A stretch of DNA of 64,000 nucleotides. Origin: Orientallactaga sibirica (lineage: Eukaryota > Chordata > Mammalia > Rodentia > Dipodidae). Within the stretch, counting starts at the first letter, position 1; each line of letters starts with the position of its first letter. The notes below the pieces were generated by a model, which was not told the DNA's origin, did no database searches, and saw only the letters and a list, made by a program, of their open reading frames with translations. The DNA lies in the NCBI GenBank assembly GCA_036365145.1, contig JAEOAD010000031.1, positions 9,272,001 through 9,336,000 of the forward strand. Direction: 5' to 3'. The translations under genes were made by a program, and so were the position numbers. Shown piece by piece: positions 44,560-55,362 of the stretch.

Positions 44560-45500
44560 TTTTCAATCCTTTGTAACAGTTTTCTTTGTATATTGTATTT
44601 TTTCCATCTTCTATGGTGTGTGTGGTGCTATCGCATTTTGGTCTTATTTATATGTCCCCAGTTATTAATCGTGTTGAGTACATTTTAATATGTTCATGAG
44701 GTTTTTTTGGTACCCTCTTTGGTAAACAGCCTCTGTCCAAGTTTAATTGGATTATCTATGCTTCCACTTCTTATTTATTGGAAGTTCTTTTTATGTACTC
44801 TTCACGAATTCTTTGTTGCAGTTTTGTATTGCAAGGGCATTCTATCAGTTCAACTTTTCTTTCACAAATGAATGACTTCTTGTGATAAATAGAATTTCTT
44901 AATTTTAGTCAAGTTTAATTTTAAATATTTTTCCTTCTTAGGGACTGTTTTTGTGTCCTTTTTGTAAAATCTTCCTTATTCATTCCTTCTTATATTTAGA
45001 AAGCCTTTGGTGATCTTCTTTTAATATTGTTGACAATGGTAATTTGTTGAACTCTTGGTTGAATTTTATAAATATAATTTAGTCCTTGACAAAATAAAGT
45101 TTTTTATATTCTCTGCTAAACACTTCTAATCTGTTAGTCCATCTTATTTTTACTACCTCTTTGTTTTAAATTTTCTGTGTAGTTAATTAAATATTCTTTT
45201 CTGTGCTTCTTAATAGTCATACATGTACCATTGGCTTTTACCGAAATTTAAAAATTATATTCATTTAAATAACCTTAGAGATATTTCTCCTCTGCAGAAA
45301 TTCAACTTGATACATGTTTCAATTGAGAATGCTTTTATTGTCATTTAGTTAAAATATTTCTAATGTACAGGGTGATTTCTTGGTTTCCTATTTAATGTAA
45401 AAACCTTGAATACTTGCTTTTTTCATGCTGATTTGTAGCTTGATTCTACTGTGACCAGAAAATAGTCTGAATATAACCTGACCTACAGAGTTTAGATAAG
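44560..45500 (-). mobile_element. ancient L1 (L1M/HAL1-type) fragments, minus strand
   Basis: ATTGGAAGTTCTTTTTATGTA, GATAAATAGAATTTCTTAATTTTAG, CTGTTTTTGTGTCCTTTTTGT and CTACTGTGACCAGAAAATAG follow the order of antisense ancient L1 ORF2, with internal loss. Very diverged. Confidence 0.5.
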
Positions 45501-45752
45501 CTCACTTTGAAATCCAGTATATGATTATCTTTTTTAAACATCACAATAATACAAACAAAATACGTATCTGTGGATATAGTAGTTCTCTACTTTTCTAATA
45601 AGTCATGTTCAAAAATCAGGACTGGCCTCTCCATATTCTAGATAATGTGCTTTATGCATGTTCTGTTAGTTACTAAGAATGTTAATACCGAGAAATATCA
45701 TTGTCGTGTTTACCTATTTTTCATTTTAATTCTTTTCATTTTTACATCTTTT

Positions 45753-46003
45753 TTTTTTTTTTTTTTTGGAGAGAGACACAGAGAGAGACAGACAGAGAGA
45801 GAGAGGGAGAGGGAGACAGAGAATGCCAGCAGTCTCTCAGCTGTGGTAAACAAAATCCAGATGTGTGCACCCCCTTGTGGGCAAGTGCGGCATTGCGCCC
45901 ATGTGTCACTTTGCATCTGGCTAAACGTGGGACCTGGAGATTGGAACCCGGTTCTTAGGCTTAGGAGGCAGGTGCCTTAACTGCTAAGCCATCTCTCCAG
46001 TCC
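45753..46003 (-). mobile_element. DIP-like SINE, long subfamily (minus strand), 16-bp duplication
   Basis: The usual DIP order, but between CAGATG and CATCTGG it carries an extra segment of about 45 bases (CCCCTTGTGGGCAAGTGCGG, then CATTGCGCCCATGTGTCACT). The same segment is present in the copy at 63551. CATTTTTACATCTTTT is repeated exactly at 45737-45752 and 46004-46019. Confidence 0.93.
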
Positions 46004-46214
46004 CATTTTTACATCTTTTAAAACATAATTACACATGTCCAAATTTAGAAGTTTTATACATCAGTGTGTTCTTTTTGTGATTATGCAATTCCTCCTTTTA
46101 TTCAAAAATATTTTTCATAGAGTCTATTATATATACTTAAGCTACATATAAGCATAAACACACACATATATTATATATATATAATTTAAATAATATTTAT
46201 TTTTAATTTTTTGT

Positions 46215-46272
46215 TTGTTTTATTTTTATTTATTTATTTGAGTATGACAGACAGACACAGAGAGAAAGAGGC

Positions 46273-46306
<34 letters not shown>
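46215..46306 (-). mobile_element. DIP-like SINE tail fragment with (GA)n
   Basis: TTTTTATTTATTTATTTGAG, AGACAGACACAGAGAGAAAG and a GA repeat correspond to the CT-rich tail region of the SINE only. Confidence 0.6.
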
Positions 46307-46308
<2 letters not shown>

Positions 46309-47645
46309 TATTTAATTTTTTAACAAAAACTGGTCTGCTTCAATCAATTCTATGAAAAAGTGAAACATAAATCTCAAGAAATCATCATTATTTTAAGAAA
46401 ATGCATAGACATTAATTTTTACAATATTTATTTATTTTCTTTGTCTTCTAAACTATCATCTGTTAAGATTTTTAAGGATTTTTATCATTTTTTCTTTCAT
46501 TTTTTTTAATCATAGAGCTTATTTTTAGGTCGGAGATTAGCCAACATTTCCCTCATACCTTAGTAACACATTCCTTAGGCTTTAGGAAGGACAGGGTCCT
46601 TGCCTTCTTGTACACTTATCTCCACTGTTGTACAGCACAGGGTCAACCATATACAACACATGAACAAAGGCTATGGCAGGGCTCCAGTGATTTTTCTTTT
46701 CCAGAGAGAGTCTTGATATTTAGCCTTGCTTAGCTTTCCAACACCCAATCTTTCCTGTCTATCACCCAAGGACTAGAATTACAGACAAGCATCAAGAAAT
46801 GTGCCTCTCCAGCGATAGTTTATGAATAAAAAATATATTCTTAGTGTTATAATTACTGGGGTAAATATTAGTTATGTAGCAAATATCCTCCAATTCTCAG
46901 TGGTCCCAAGCATCACTTGTTAATTTTACTGATCTCTTTTTTCTGGAGACATATTCATTTTAGATTCATCAAAGAACTTCTGTCCATTGTATTTAATCAG
47001 GGACATTAAGGAATTCTGTTGGCCTTCAAACAGAAATTAATGCTCTGGCAATTAAATGTTTACTTTAGAAGAAATATTCATTAGTATGTACATTACATCT
47101 GCCAGAACTAATCTCATCATGTCATTGTGCATAAGATGACTGGGAAGTGCATTCTATATGTGCCATAATTACAAAGAATAAATAAGTTTCATGTATGAAA
47201 CTACTACTTAATTCGGTGGGTTTTAACCTTTTAAAATAGCTTTCCAATACTAATATCCATAGATCTATCTTTTAATTTTCCAGTTCTTGCCTCAGGCATA
47301 TCTACATTTTTATTTTAAATGTCCATTAAAATTTCATGTCCAATTTGAGTTTCTAAAAATACTATATGTCTCTTTTTCAAATCTACCATTTAAAAATGTT
47401 CTGCACTTTCTTTAATGTTTTCTAAGACTTCATTTATTCATTTACTCTCTATGACAGTTTGCAACATATTGCATGGCAATTTAAACCACTCATGTGCAAG
47501 GTGCTACAGTGTCATCAGACTTGTTCCCCCATGTCTCCTAGTTCTCGTTTCACATCTGTAATTCTGAGTATTTTCATATAGTATCTACCACCAGGTTGCA
47601 GAATTTAAAGTCTTATTATTTCATCATCTGAGGTAAATCACGTAT
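46307..47645. other. unassigned DNA, one possible degenerate SINE
   Basis: 46690-46810 has AGTCTTGATATTTAGCCTTG and GACTAGAATTACAGACAAGC, faintly B1-like in antisense. No gene. Confidence 0.35.
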
Positions 47646-47649
47646 TGGA

Positions 47650-47762
47650 CATCATGGAAGTATATAGTGTGTATACAGCCATGATGGTACCATCATTAGC
47701 TTTCTCCCTGTCCTCCCCCATGGGGTTAGCCATCAGTAATGCAGGAGAGGCAATGACTGGAC
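47650..47762 (-). mobile_element. L1 3' UTR fragment (minus strand)
   Basis: GTATACAGCCATGATGGTAC, CTTTCTCCCTGTCCTCCCCC and GGAGAGGCAATGACTGG closely match the stub at 38866. Confidence 0.72.
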
Positions 47763-47829
47763 AGAGAAAATTTTAAACTTTTAGTGTAAAATTTAAAAGT
47801 AGTGTTGGAGGGGTGAGTACATACTCCAT

Positions 47830-48000
47830 GTGAGACTCTGTATGTAGATTATTTCATAAAAGTCTCATGAAACCTTCAGGGAAAAAAAGTAAGATATGCA
47901 AGGATAATTCTCCCTGAGTCATTCAAATGCTAAATGGTATAACTTGGATTTTAAACCTGGATTTTACTCAAACCAATACTCATTCATATTACATTGAATT
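47830..48000 (-). mobile_element. MIR SINE (minus strand)
   Basis: TTATTTCATAAAAGTCTCAT, CTGAGTCATTCAAATGCTAA and GGATTTTAAACCTGGATTTT follow antisense MIR order; diverged. Confidence 0.55.
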
Positions 48001-48444
48001 TCCTCCCTAGGTGATTGAAAATAAAATCCAAATTTATTGTTTACTATTTAATAAAACAATCATGATACATTTTTAAATTTTAAAACTAAATAATAATAAT
48101 AATAAAATATTTCTTGGAATTAGTTCACCAATTTCCTCCCTTCCCATCTGAAGATATGTCAGACAATCATTTTAATGCTCTGTAATTTATCTGGAAATGA
48201 TTGAGTTTAAGGACCACATAAAATGTGAAATGTCTGACATAAAATCTACCTAGAAATACCTGATGTAAATTTTAAAGGGTTATTAAATATTAAAAAATGA
48301 TATAAATTTCTGTCAGGTAAATAAGACAAAATTTTTAGGCCTAGAAACCATGTTCCTATGAGTAATTATCCCCATTCTGTGAGCATCTTTCCAAGGGCTA
48401 ACTTATGGAATGAAAGTATCTGCTCAACTCCAAGCCTACACATC

Positions 48445-48570
48445 TTCAACAGGAGTTAGATGGCTCAGGCCTGTAGGCATAGCATTTGGGAAGGTGAGAC
48501 ATGAACACCACTGTTCCTTGAAACTAGGGGTGAAAAGTGAGACCTCATCTAAATTTTTTTTAAAAAGTAC
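48445..48570 (+). mobile_element. diverged B1-like SINE
   Basis: GGCTCAGGCCTGTAGGCATAG, TTTGGGAAGGTGAGACATGA and GTGAGACCTCATCTAAAT outline a B1/PB1-like monomer. Confidence 0.6.
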
Positions 48571-49045
48571 AAAATAAACCATAGAAAGGATTTGAAGGCA
48601 ATTTTGTTTGAGTTATGTAATCAAATATTTCCTACTCTTCTTCCCAAATTTAGCACTACATTTATAGAGGAGCAGTAGTCATTGGCCATTGTGTTTCTAG
48701 CTGATTAATCTGGTTTTCCCTGGCTGGACTGGAGCCCATTTCCCCAAATGATGCTTCAGTTAATTGAGAAATTACATGGTCTATCACAAACAGAAGGCAC
48801 AGGGAGAGTTGAATGAATGAATGAATGCTCAAATCCCATCACTCCTCAGGGCATTACTAGCATTCACAGGATGCCTCAATATGAATAATTACAGCACACC
48901 TATTAAGATCTTATGATCTTATGTATTAATATTTAGGGCAAAAAGAAACAAAACAAATAATAGACTATGTGAGCTAGTGTTAGAATGAGTTTAACCAGTA
49001 TAAAAGTAAAATCCTAAATATTATTTCATTAAAAATTTAGTGACA

Positions 49046-49204
49046 AGCCAGGTGTGGTGGTGCATGCCTTTAATTCCAGCACTTGGGAGGCAGAGGTAGG
49101 AGGATCGCCAAGAGTTCAAGGCCACCCTGAGACTACAAAGTTAATTCCAGGTCAGCCAGGACCAGAGTGAAACCCACCTTCAAAAAAAAAAAATAAAATA
49201 AAAT
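49046..49204 (+). mobile_element. B1-type SINE with 13-bp target duplication
   Basis: GCCAGGTGTGGTGGTGCATG to CCACCTTCAAAAAAAAAAAA. AAATTTAGTGACA occurs at 49033-49045 and 49205-49217. Confidence 0.94.
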
Positions 49205-49420
49205 AAATTTAGTGACATATTCAACCCATAAGAAGGCATTTCATTTTTAATTTCAATGCTATTGTAATTGGCAAGTTATCAGGCAGCTTCCAGTCTGCTA
49301 ATCACATGTCATGTGGTCATGAATTTTCATGCAATATAGGTTTATAAACATTTCTTCCATTCTAATATCAGCTTTTTAGCCCAGTTAATAATAAAATTTT
49401 GGTTCCAAAAGTAGTGATCC

Positions 49421-49631
49421 AAGGGCTGGAGGGATGGCATGGTGGTTAAGGCACTTGCCTGCAAAGCCAAAGGACCCAGGTTCAATTCCCTAGGATACAC
49501 ATAAGCAAGATATACAAGGTGGCACATGTGTCTAGCGATCCTGGCAGGCCTATTCCCTCTCTCTCTCTCTCTCTCTCTCTTACTCTCTGCCTCTTTCTCT
49601 CTCTCAAATAAATAAATAAAAATAGAATATT
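49421..49631 (+). mobile_element. DIP-like SINE
   Basis: GGGCTGGAGGGATGGCATGG, AAGGCACTTGCCTGCAAAGC, a CT repeat and AAATAAATAAATAAA. Left flank AAAGTAGTGATC recurs as AAAATAGTAATC after the tail. Confidence 0.92.
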
Positions 49632-49645
49632 AAAAAATAGTAATC

Positions 49646-49805
49646 TAAGCTGGATATGGTGGCACATGTCTTTAATCCCAGCACTTGGGAGTCAGAGGTA
49701 GGAAAACCAACATGTGTTTGAAGCCATCTTGAGACTACAATGTAAATTCCAGGAGAGCCTGGGCTAAAGTGTGATGCTACTTCTACTTCAACAAAACAAA
49801 CAAAC
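49646..49805 (+). mobile_element. B1-type SINE inserted at the end of the DIP-like SINE
   Basis: AGCTGGATATGGTGGCACATG to a CAAAACAAACAAACAAAAAA tail. Flanks AAAAAATAGTAATC (49632-49645) and AAAAAATAGTGATC (49806-49819) are its duplication. They coincide with the older SINE's duplication, so it re-used the same site. Confidence 0.9.
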
Positions 49806-49914
49806 AAAAAATAGTGATCGAGCTTTATCTTAGTTTGCTTTCTCAGAGATAAATATGTACTTTTATTTGAAAGACAAAAGTTACGATTTCAACTGTATCT
49901 CAAAATACCAGTTT

Positions 49915-50060
49915 AACTTTGGGCAATTAAGTTTTAATATTTCAGAAATTCTGATTCTAAAACTGTAAAATGAAAACTATAATACCTGTCTACTGGTGAG
50001 TAGATTAAATCAGGTAATGCACATGAAAGCAATTTAATGTGAAAGTGGTATATATTTGTG
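49915..50060 (+). mobile_element. MIR SINE
   Basis: ACTTTGGGCAATTAAGTTTT, CTAAAACTGTAAAATGAAAA, AATACCTGTCTACTGGTGAG and TTAAATCAGGTAATGCACAT give the MIR 3' half in order. Confidence 0.72.
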
Positions 50061-50245
50061 AAGAATTATTATTCTTTGACTCTGACAGCTAAATCCATTT
50101 GTAAAAGTCTGTCCAAAAGTGACTTTTTAAAGTCCAGAATGCTGACTTGTTAAAAAAATAAATGAATCAGGCTTTAAAACAAAATGGAAGGAAGGAGAGA
50201 AGGCAGGAGTACAGAGAAGGAGAGAATGGGAGGAAAAGATTGATG

Positions 50246-50600
50246 AACATGATCTGAAGGGTTGTACTCCTCAAAGGTCAGATGTTGGAACCTGATACCC
50301 TGCATAATCTATCAAGAAGAGGGTATTTTCCCCCAGAATTCATATTCCATGAAGCCTCCAATTCTAAGAATGTGCTTGGTATCCTTATAAAATATGTTAA
50401 GAGAGTTATTTTGCCCCTTCTGTCATGTGAAGACACCATGACAAAAGCCATCAACAGGGAAGAAGTCGGCCTTAGTAAATCTGCTGATGGCCTGATGTTG
50501 GAAATTCCTCATCCTAGAACTATCAGGAAAAAATTTGTAACATTTATAAATTTCTCAGTATAAGGTCTTTTGTTATAGCAGAAATTAGTATGTATAGACA
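50246..50600 (+). mobile_element. MLT1-like ancient MaLR LTR
   Basis: TGTTGGAACCTGATACCC, a CATGTGAAGACACCATGACA block, CTGATGGCCTGATGTTGGAA, TTTATAAATTTCTCAGTATA and TTTTGTTATAGCAGAAATTAG follow MLT1 LTR order. A 93-codon frame inside has no support as a gene. Unlike the ORR1/MT-like elements, this is a pan-mammalian class and solitary. Confidence 0.68.
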
Positions 50601-51370
50601 TAGGTTTACATTATACATAAACATTATACCATTATACCATTCAATATAGTAAAGCAAGTTAAATATCTGAGTGGGTTGTTCAGTTTTTCCCCTTTCACTT
50701 GACATAGACACAATGAATGAAAATGACTTTTCAAGCTTGTCATTTATATTGTCTTTTTGTATTATGAAACTCTTCATAAAAGCAAATTATTTATCTATAA
50801 CATCATTTTATCAGCTGCATACTATGACATAGGCTTATATGAAAATAATAATGTCTATATATTACTATTATTTGTTAATTTACTGTGGTATTGTAAACAG
50901 TTATATGACAAATTTCATGATACCTTATTTATATGGTAATCATACACTCCTATATCCCAAGATAGAACTAGTTTAAATCTGTTGTCCTGTTGTAATTATG
51001 TAGAGCTTGTAAAAACATAACACAATATAGTAATAAATTATGTTTTCTTTGTATTTTTGTGCTTCATAATTACTGCCTTTAGTGCAGAATGAAACTATTA
51101 AAATGGAATTGCTGTATAAAAGATAACACTTAATTATATTTGCTTTCTAGTTAATGTAGAAATCATAGTTATCTCTGAAAATGAAGGAACTAAAATATTT
51201 GGATTACATATGTACAGGTAGGTAGTATAAACTCAAGGAAGATTTCCAACTATATGTCCTTCTCCATTTCTATTTCAGGGCTACCATACATGCTATCTGA
51301 CATAAACCTTCCTAAGTACTGGGCAAAGAGATATCTAGTTAAGTAATATATCTACTTATCATCAATAATT
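50601..51370. other. unassigned very AT-rich DNA
   Basis: No gene or repeat recognised. Confidence 0.4.
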
Positions 51371-51375
51371 ATTTT

Positions 51376-51440
51376 GGGCTCTGCGAGTGTAGCACTGTGG
51401 CATCAGCTTGTCTAGCAGGTTCAATCCCCAGCTCCTTTGA
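51376..51440 (+). mobile_element. ID-like tRNA-derived SINE remnant
   Basis: GCGAGTGTAGCACTGTGGCA and AGGTTCAATCCCCAGC keep the A-box and B-box spacing of rodent ID-type SINEs. It cannot be a tRNA gene, as it has no matching acceptor arms that I can fold. Confidence 0.4.
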
Positions 51441-51699
51441 ACTGGCTTCCTGATTCAGCCCAGTGTATTCTCAAAATGGCTGCATGCTTTCTCCACACAG
51501 TGGCTTCCATCCCAGAACATGCCTGCTCTCGCTCTTTGCTTGTTTCCTACTTATTCATCCAGCCTTGCCTTGATGCTGATTTCGCTTTAGGAAGTCTTTT
51601 TGACTAAGTACATGCAATTCTATGCATTGTCTATGTTTTCAGGGTTCTTCTGCAGTTAGTCTTACCTACCTGACTACTTCAGGCCAATGAGCTGGGATC

Positions 51700-52680
51700 A
51701 GATGTTTTTGTGTTATACTGGTATTCCACAATCAATATAAAGTGTTTGCCTTGCCTTATAAACTTAATCATACTGTATTGATAGTTTGTGTTTCTACATA
51801 TGTGTATAAAACCCACACAGTCTACCCTCTGCTGTGCTTACCTATAAGTATATGTCACCCAGGTGTATAGGCCAGATAGAAGATTACTGGCAAACCTACA
51901 TCAGATTTGGATTAAATGAGAGGGTATTATTATTATTATTATTTTAAGTCACTGAGAATTTAGGGCCTGTGTACCAAACACTAATAGTCTTGACTAATAT
52001 GAATATTGGTTCCAAAACTGTACTGACATTAAAAAATTAACATATGTGGCATTGGACATGAGGTTGGCAGAAAGCTATAAGGAGTCTAGTAGTAGAGTCT
52101 GAGGAGATAGTGATCCACACTTAACAGTGAAAACACACAGAAAATGTATAAAGTGCCTACAGTGGTAGGAAAAATATATTAAAAATATTTGTTAGGAATA
52201 ATTGGTAGAAAGGGAAAGTATTATAAGACGTGTAATTATTAAATGGTTAGCCTGCTTACATACAGGTATAAATTAGAATGAAACATGAGGTATCCAGAAA
52301 ATCAAGGCCTTGAAGTTTTGAGAAGCAAAAACAGTAAGAGAAGATTGGCAAAAACTTTGGTTGACAAATGTCCTCTGAGGTAAAGTGATTTAGGTCAAAA
52401 ATCAGATAGAGTCTTACAGTGATTTTCATTAAGTTCAGAGGAAGAGAAAGAGAGAGAGAGAAAGAGCGTGCTGTGAGGGCAATACTGAAAGACAACATGA
52501 TGGTTCTCAAACCTCTGTCTATGACAGTAGCCATGCATGGTTAGTGGTAAGTAGAACTAAAAGTAAATTAATCAGAATCTGAGTGAGATTCTTAGAAAAC
52601 TTAGAAGTCTAGAGGTCTAGAATGGAACACAAAAATGAATTTTCTGAAACTGTAACAGGCATTTAAAAAATTGCTTTTGT
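51700..52680 (+). mobile_element. possible ancient MaLR LTR end and internal remnant
   Basis: TTTTAAGTCACTGAGAATTT, CTTGACTAATATGAATATTGG and GGCATTGGACATGAGGTTGG resemble an MLT1/MST LTR 3' end joined to MaLR interior. The remainder is too decayed to follow. Confidence 0.4.
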
Positions 52681-52832
52681 TAAAAAGCAGTGACTCACGT
52701 GGACCACAAGGTAACTAAGGCAGGATGAATGCCTGGATTTCTGTCTTCATTCTACATGTCACCTCTACTCTACCCACTTGCTTCACTTGGCATAGCCACG
52801 TTAATTTCTCCAGGAATGTTTGCTAAAAAGCC

Positions 52833-53190
52833 TAAGATAGTGCTGGGAGATGTGTCAGTGTTTTAAAGTGCTTTCCAGGCAAACCTGTGGACTAAAGCTT
52901 GGATTTTCAGGACCTGAAAAGACAGATACTACAGCACATGCTTCAAAAATCCATATGTGGAAAAAAAAAATTCCAACATGCCAAAGATAATGGAATGCAG
53001 CCTCAGTAGAATCTGTTCGTGCTTGCCAACTGGACTGATGTTTGCAGTTGCAAAGAGAGGCCCTGTCTCAAACAAGGTGGAAAGGAAGGATTGACACATG
53101 GTAGTTGTCCTATGACCTCCATTTCCACCCAATGAAATGTGCCCACCTAAACATACACTCACACTCAAATACACACATCCAATTCCTCTG
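52833..53190 (+). mobile_element. B4-like composite SINE
   Basis: GTGCTGGGAGATGTGTCAGT, TTCAGGACCTGAAAAGACAG, GGCCCTGTCTCAAACAAGGT and a CACTCAAATACACACATCC end. Sense version of the copies at 27385 and 53703, here old. Confidence 0.55.
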
Positions 53191-53702
53191 ATGCCTAATA
53201 TAGTTCATCCTCCTTTGGGGCTCAAAATACAAAGAGAGGAAAAATTTTACTGTCAGCCTTTTCCATGTCTCATTAGTGATGCCCCAAGGGCACCAAAAGG
53301 TCTCTAATCTTCAGCTTGTCGTCTTCCATAGTAGCAAAAGCTCTCATGACAGATCAACCACCAGATTATGGCAATTACCTAAGATGCTGAGCTGTACCCT
53401 GGAGCTGGAGTCATCATCTTACAGGAACCAGATTACTTTCTTCAAATGATGACAGCCTCCACAAGATCTTGAGACCACCTTGCAAAACCAAAACTGAAAC
53501 AGTGATCAACCAGACCTCCCTCTGAGCAAGGCTGCTGACTTACATATACCTTCTTCTCGTGGCCCCATTTCTTCCTGTTTCAATCTAAAACTCATGTCAG
53601 CATCCTGTAGATAAACTCTGGTCACTAAATCCTTTTCAGTGTTACTCTTTCCAATGTGCCTTATTGTTAAAACTTCCTTTCTCTATTCTGTACCATTTCC
53701 TG
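53191..53702. other. unassigned DNA
   Basis: Moderate GC, no open frame of note, no repeat recognised. Confidence 0.4.
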
Positions 53703-53750
<48 letters not shown>

Positions 53751-54052
53751 ATATTTTTGTATGTATGCAAGCCCTCACATGGGTAAGTACACATGTGGAG
53801 ATCAAAGGAAAATCTCAGGTGTCATTCCTCTTAGACACCACCCAAATTTTGAGAAAAGGAATTTCACTGACCTGGAATTCATAAAGTAGGCTAGACTGGC
53901 TGGGCAGCAAACCCTAGGGATGCACCTGTCTTTCAACTTCCCTCTGCAAGGATTACAAGTGCTCTCCACCACACATAGCTTATTCACTTGTGTTCTGGGG
54001 ATTGAACTCAAGTCCTCATGACTGCAAGGCACATATGTTCTCCACTGCCTGG
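53703..54052 (-). mobile_element. B4-like composite SINE with (TG)n tail (minus strand)
   Basis: (TG)n to 53748, GTGGAGATCAAAGGAAAATC, AGGTGTCATTCCTCTTAGAC, CTGACCTGGAATTCATAAAG, GGATTACAAGTGCTCTCCAC, TTCTGGGGATTGAACTCAAG and CTGCAAGGCACATATGTTC. This is the best-preserved B4-like copy: it shows both the B1-like centre and the ID-like end. Confidence 0.78.
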
Positions 54053-55028
54053 GGTGAACAAGTGGTACAAACTTCCCACAGGAATCAAAAGCTGTGAGAA
54101 CAGACAGCTACAGATGTTCCATGTAATAACTCTACTCTGATCAGTCACACTGTTGAGCTCTAAGTGTGTGTTGGGGGCCAGAATGGTGGGTGGGCAATGA
54201 AGGTTAGCTAAGGAGGAGTGAAGGGCTGGCTCCCAGCTAAGTCCAACATTGTCACGTCCATCACAATGTTAAAGACTGTCTAAATGCTCCTGCAATTCAT
54301 CCATCTACCCGCTCTCTGCTCCAGATGCATCCCTTTCAAATGCCCCATAGAATGGATCCAAAATAATGGCTCTGTTTCCTTTTTCAACTAGCAATGATGC
54401 AGTACAGGCCACTGAGGGAGAAGCCTGGAGAAATATGACTGTGTTCTGGCTGTGCTCTCCCACCTGGTCATTCTCCTCTAGGACAAGGTGCTTCTCCAAG
54501 ATCAGAACACTGCAGTGCACACTTCCCACAGTACCTAGCACCTAGAAGCTTGCCTGGCATCCCCTCTATGAACATTTTGGAATAGATAGCCACTGGTGAG
54601 ATATGTTCTTGTTAGCTTGCCTGGAGTGCTTATCTTCCAGCAAATTCCAGATGACAGGTTTCCAGTTTATCCCTCCAGCCAAGCACCACAGTGACTTCCA
54701 TGCCAGCAGTGATCTGCAAGGTGGGCCATAGTTCTAGATGGGGAGTAGCCAAAGCCAAGGGTTCTTGCTTAGGTAGGCTATTCTAGCCACACCGTTGGAT
54801 CTGCCCTTATAGCTGCTATGTCTCTGCCTCCCAGCATTGGTAACAGTTGTTAGAATTTTTAGTTCTTTTCTTACTTTTCCTGTTCAAATAATTGAGTGGT
54901 TTCTTTCTTTTAAAATGATCAGATGACACAATGTATGCCAACAGGATTGAATGGGGAGTTTTGTAACTAGAAAAGAATGGATATGTTACTCAGGGAGAGC
55001 AGAGAGTTTGGGAAGATTTCCTGACCAT
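54053..55028. other. non-repeat stretch
   Basis: About 1 kb with no named repeat and average-to-high GC for this window. A 78-codon minus-strand frame (54541-54305) has no recognisable domain. Candidate region for conserved non-coding sequence. Confidence 0.4.
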
Positions 55029-55042
55029 TAAAAAAAAAAAAA

Positions 55043-55362
55043 AAGGCACTCGTTACTGGGACAAAACACCCCACCAGAAGCAATTTATGAAGGGTTTAGT
55101 TTGAAGAGAAGCTTTATCTTGGCAGGAAAAGCATGGCAGAGCAGACAGCCACATCTTGTCATATCAGCTGAGAGGTAGTAGAAGAATGAGCTCACTGGCA
55201 CTGACAAGTGGGGCTGGATTATAAAACCTCAAGTCCCTCCCCTCAGCGACACAACTCCTTTTGCAAGGCACCCCATCCATCAGCTGGGGGTTGATTAAGA
55301 GGCTTAATCACAAACACATGAGGCTATGAAGGCAATTTCAGATTCAAACCATCACACTTAGT
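55043..55362 (-). mobile_element. solitary MaLR-like LTR (minus strand)
   Basis: CGTTACTGGGACAAAACACC, GAAGGGTTTAGTTTGAAGAG, GGCAGGAAAAGCATGGCAGA, AAAACCTCAAGTCCCTCCCC and TTCAGATTCAAACCATCACA are antisense landmarks of a rodent MaLR LTR. The subfamily differs from elements A and B. No partner LTR or interior is nearby. Confidence 0.6.

Noticed and set aside
51376..51440. Possible tRNA gene with A- and B-box-like motifs
   Set aside because: No closing acceptor stem or anticodon arm can be drawn; fits an old ID-type SINE better.
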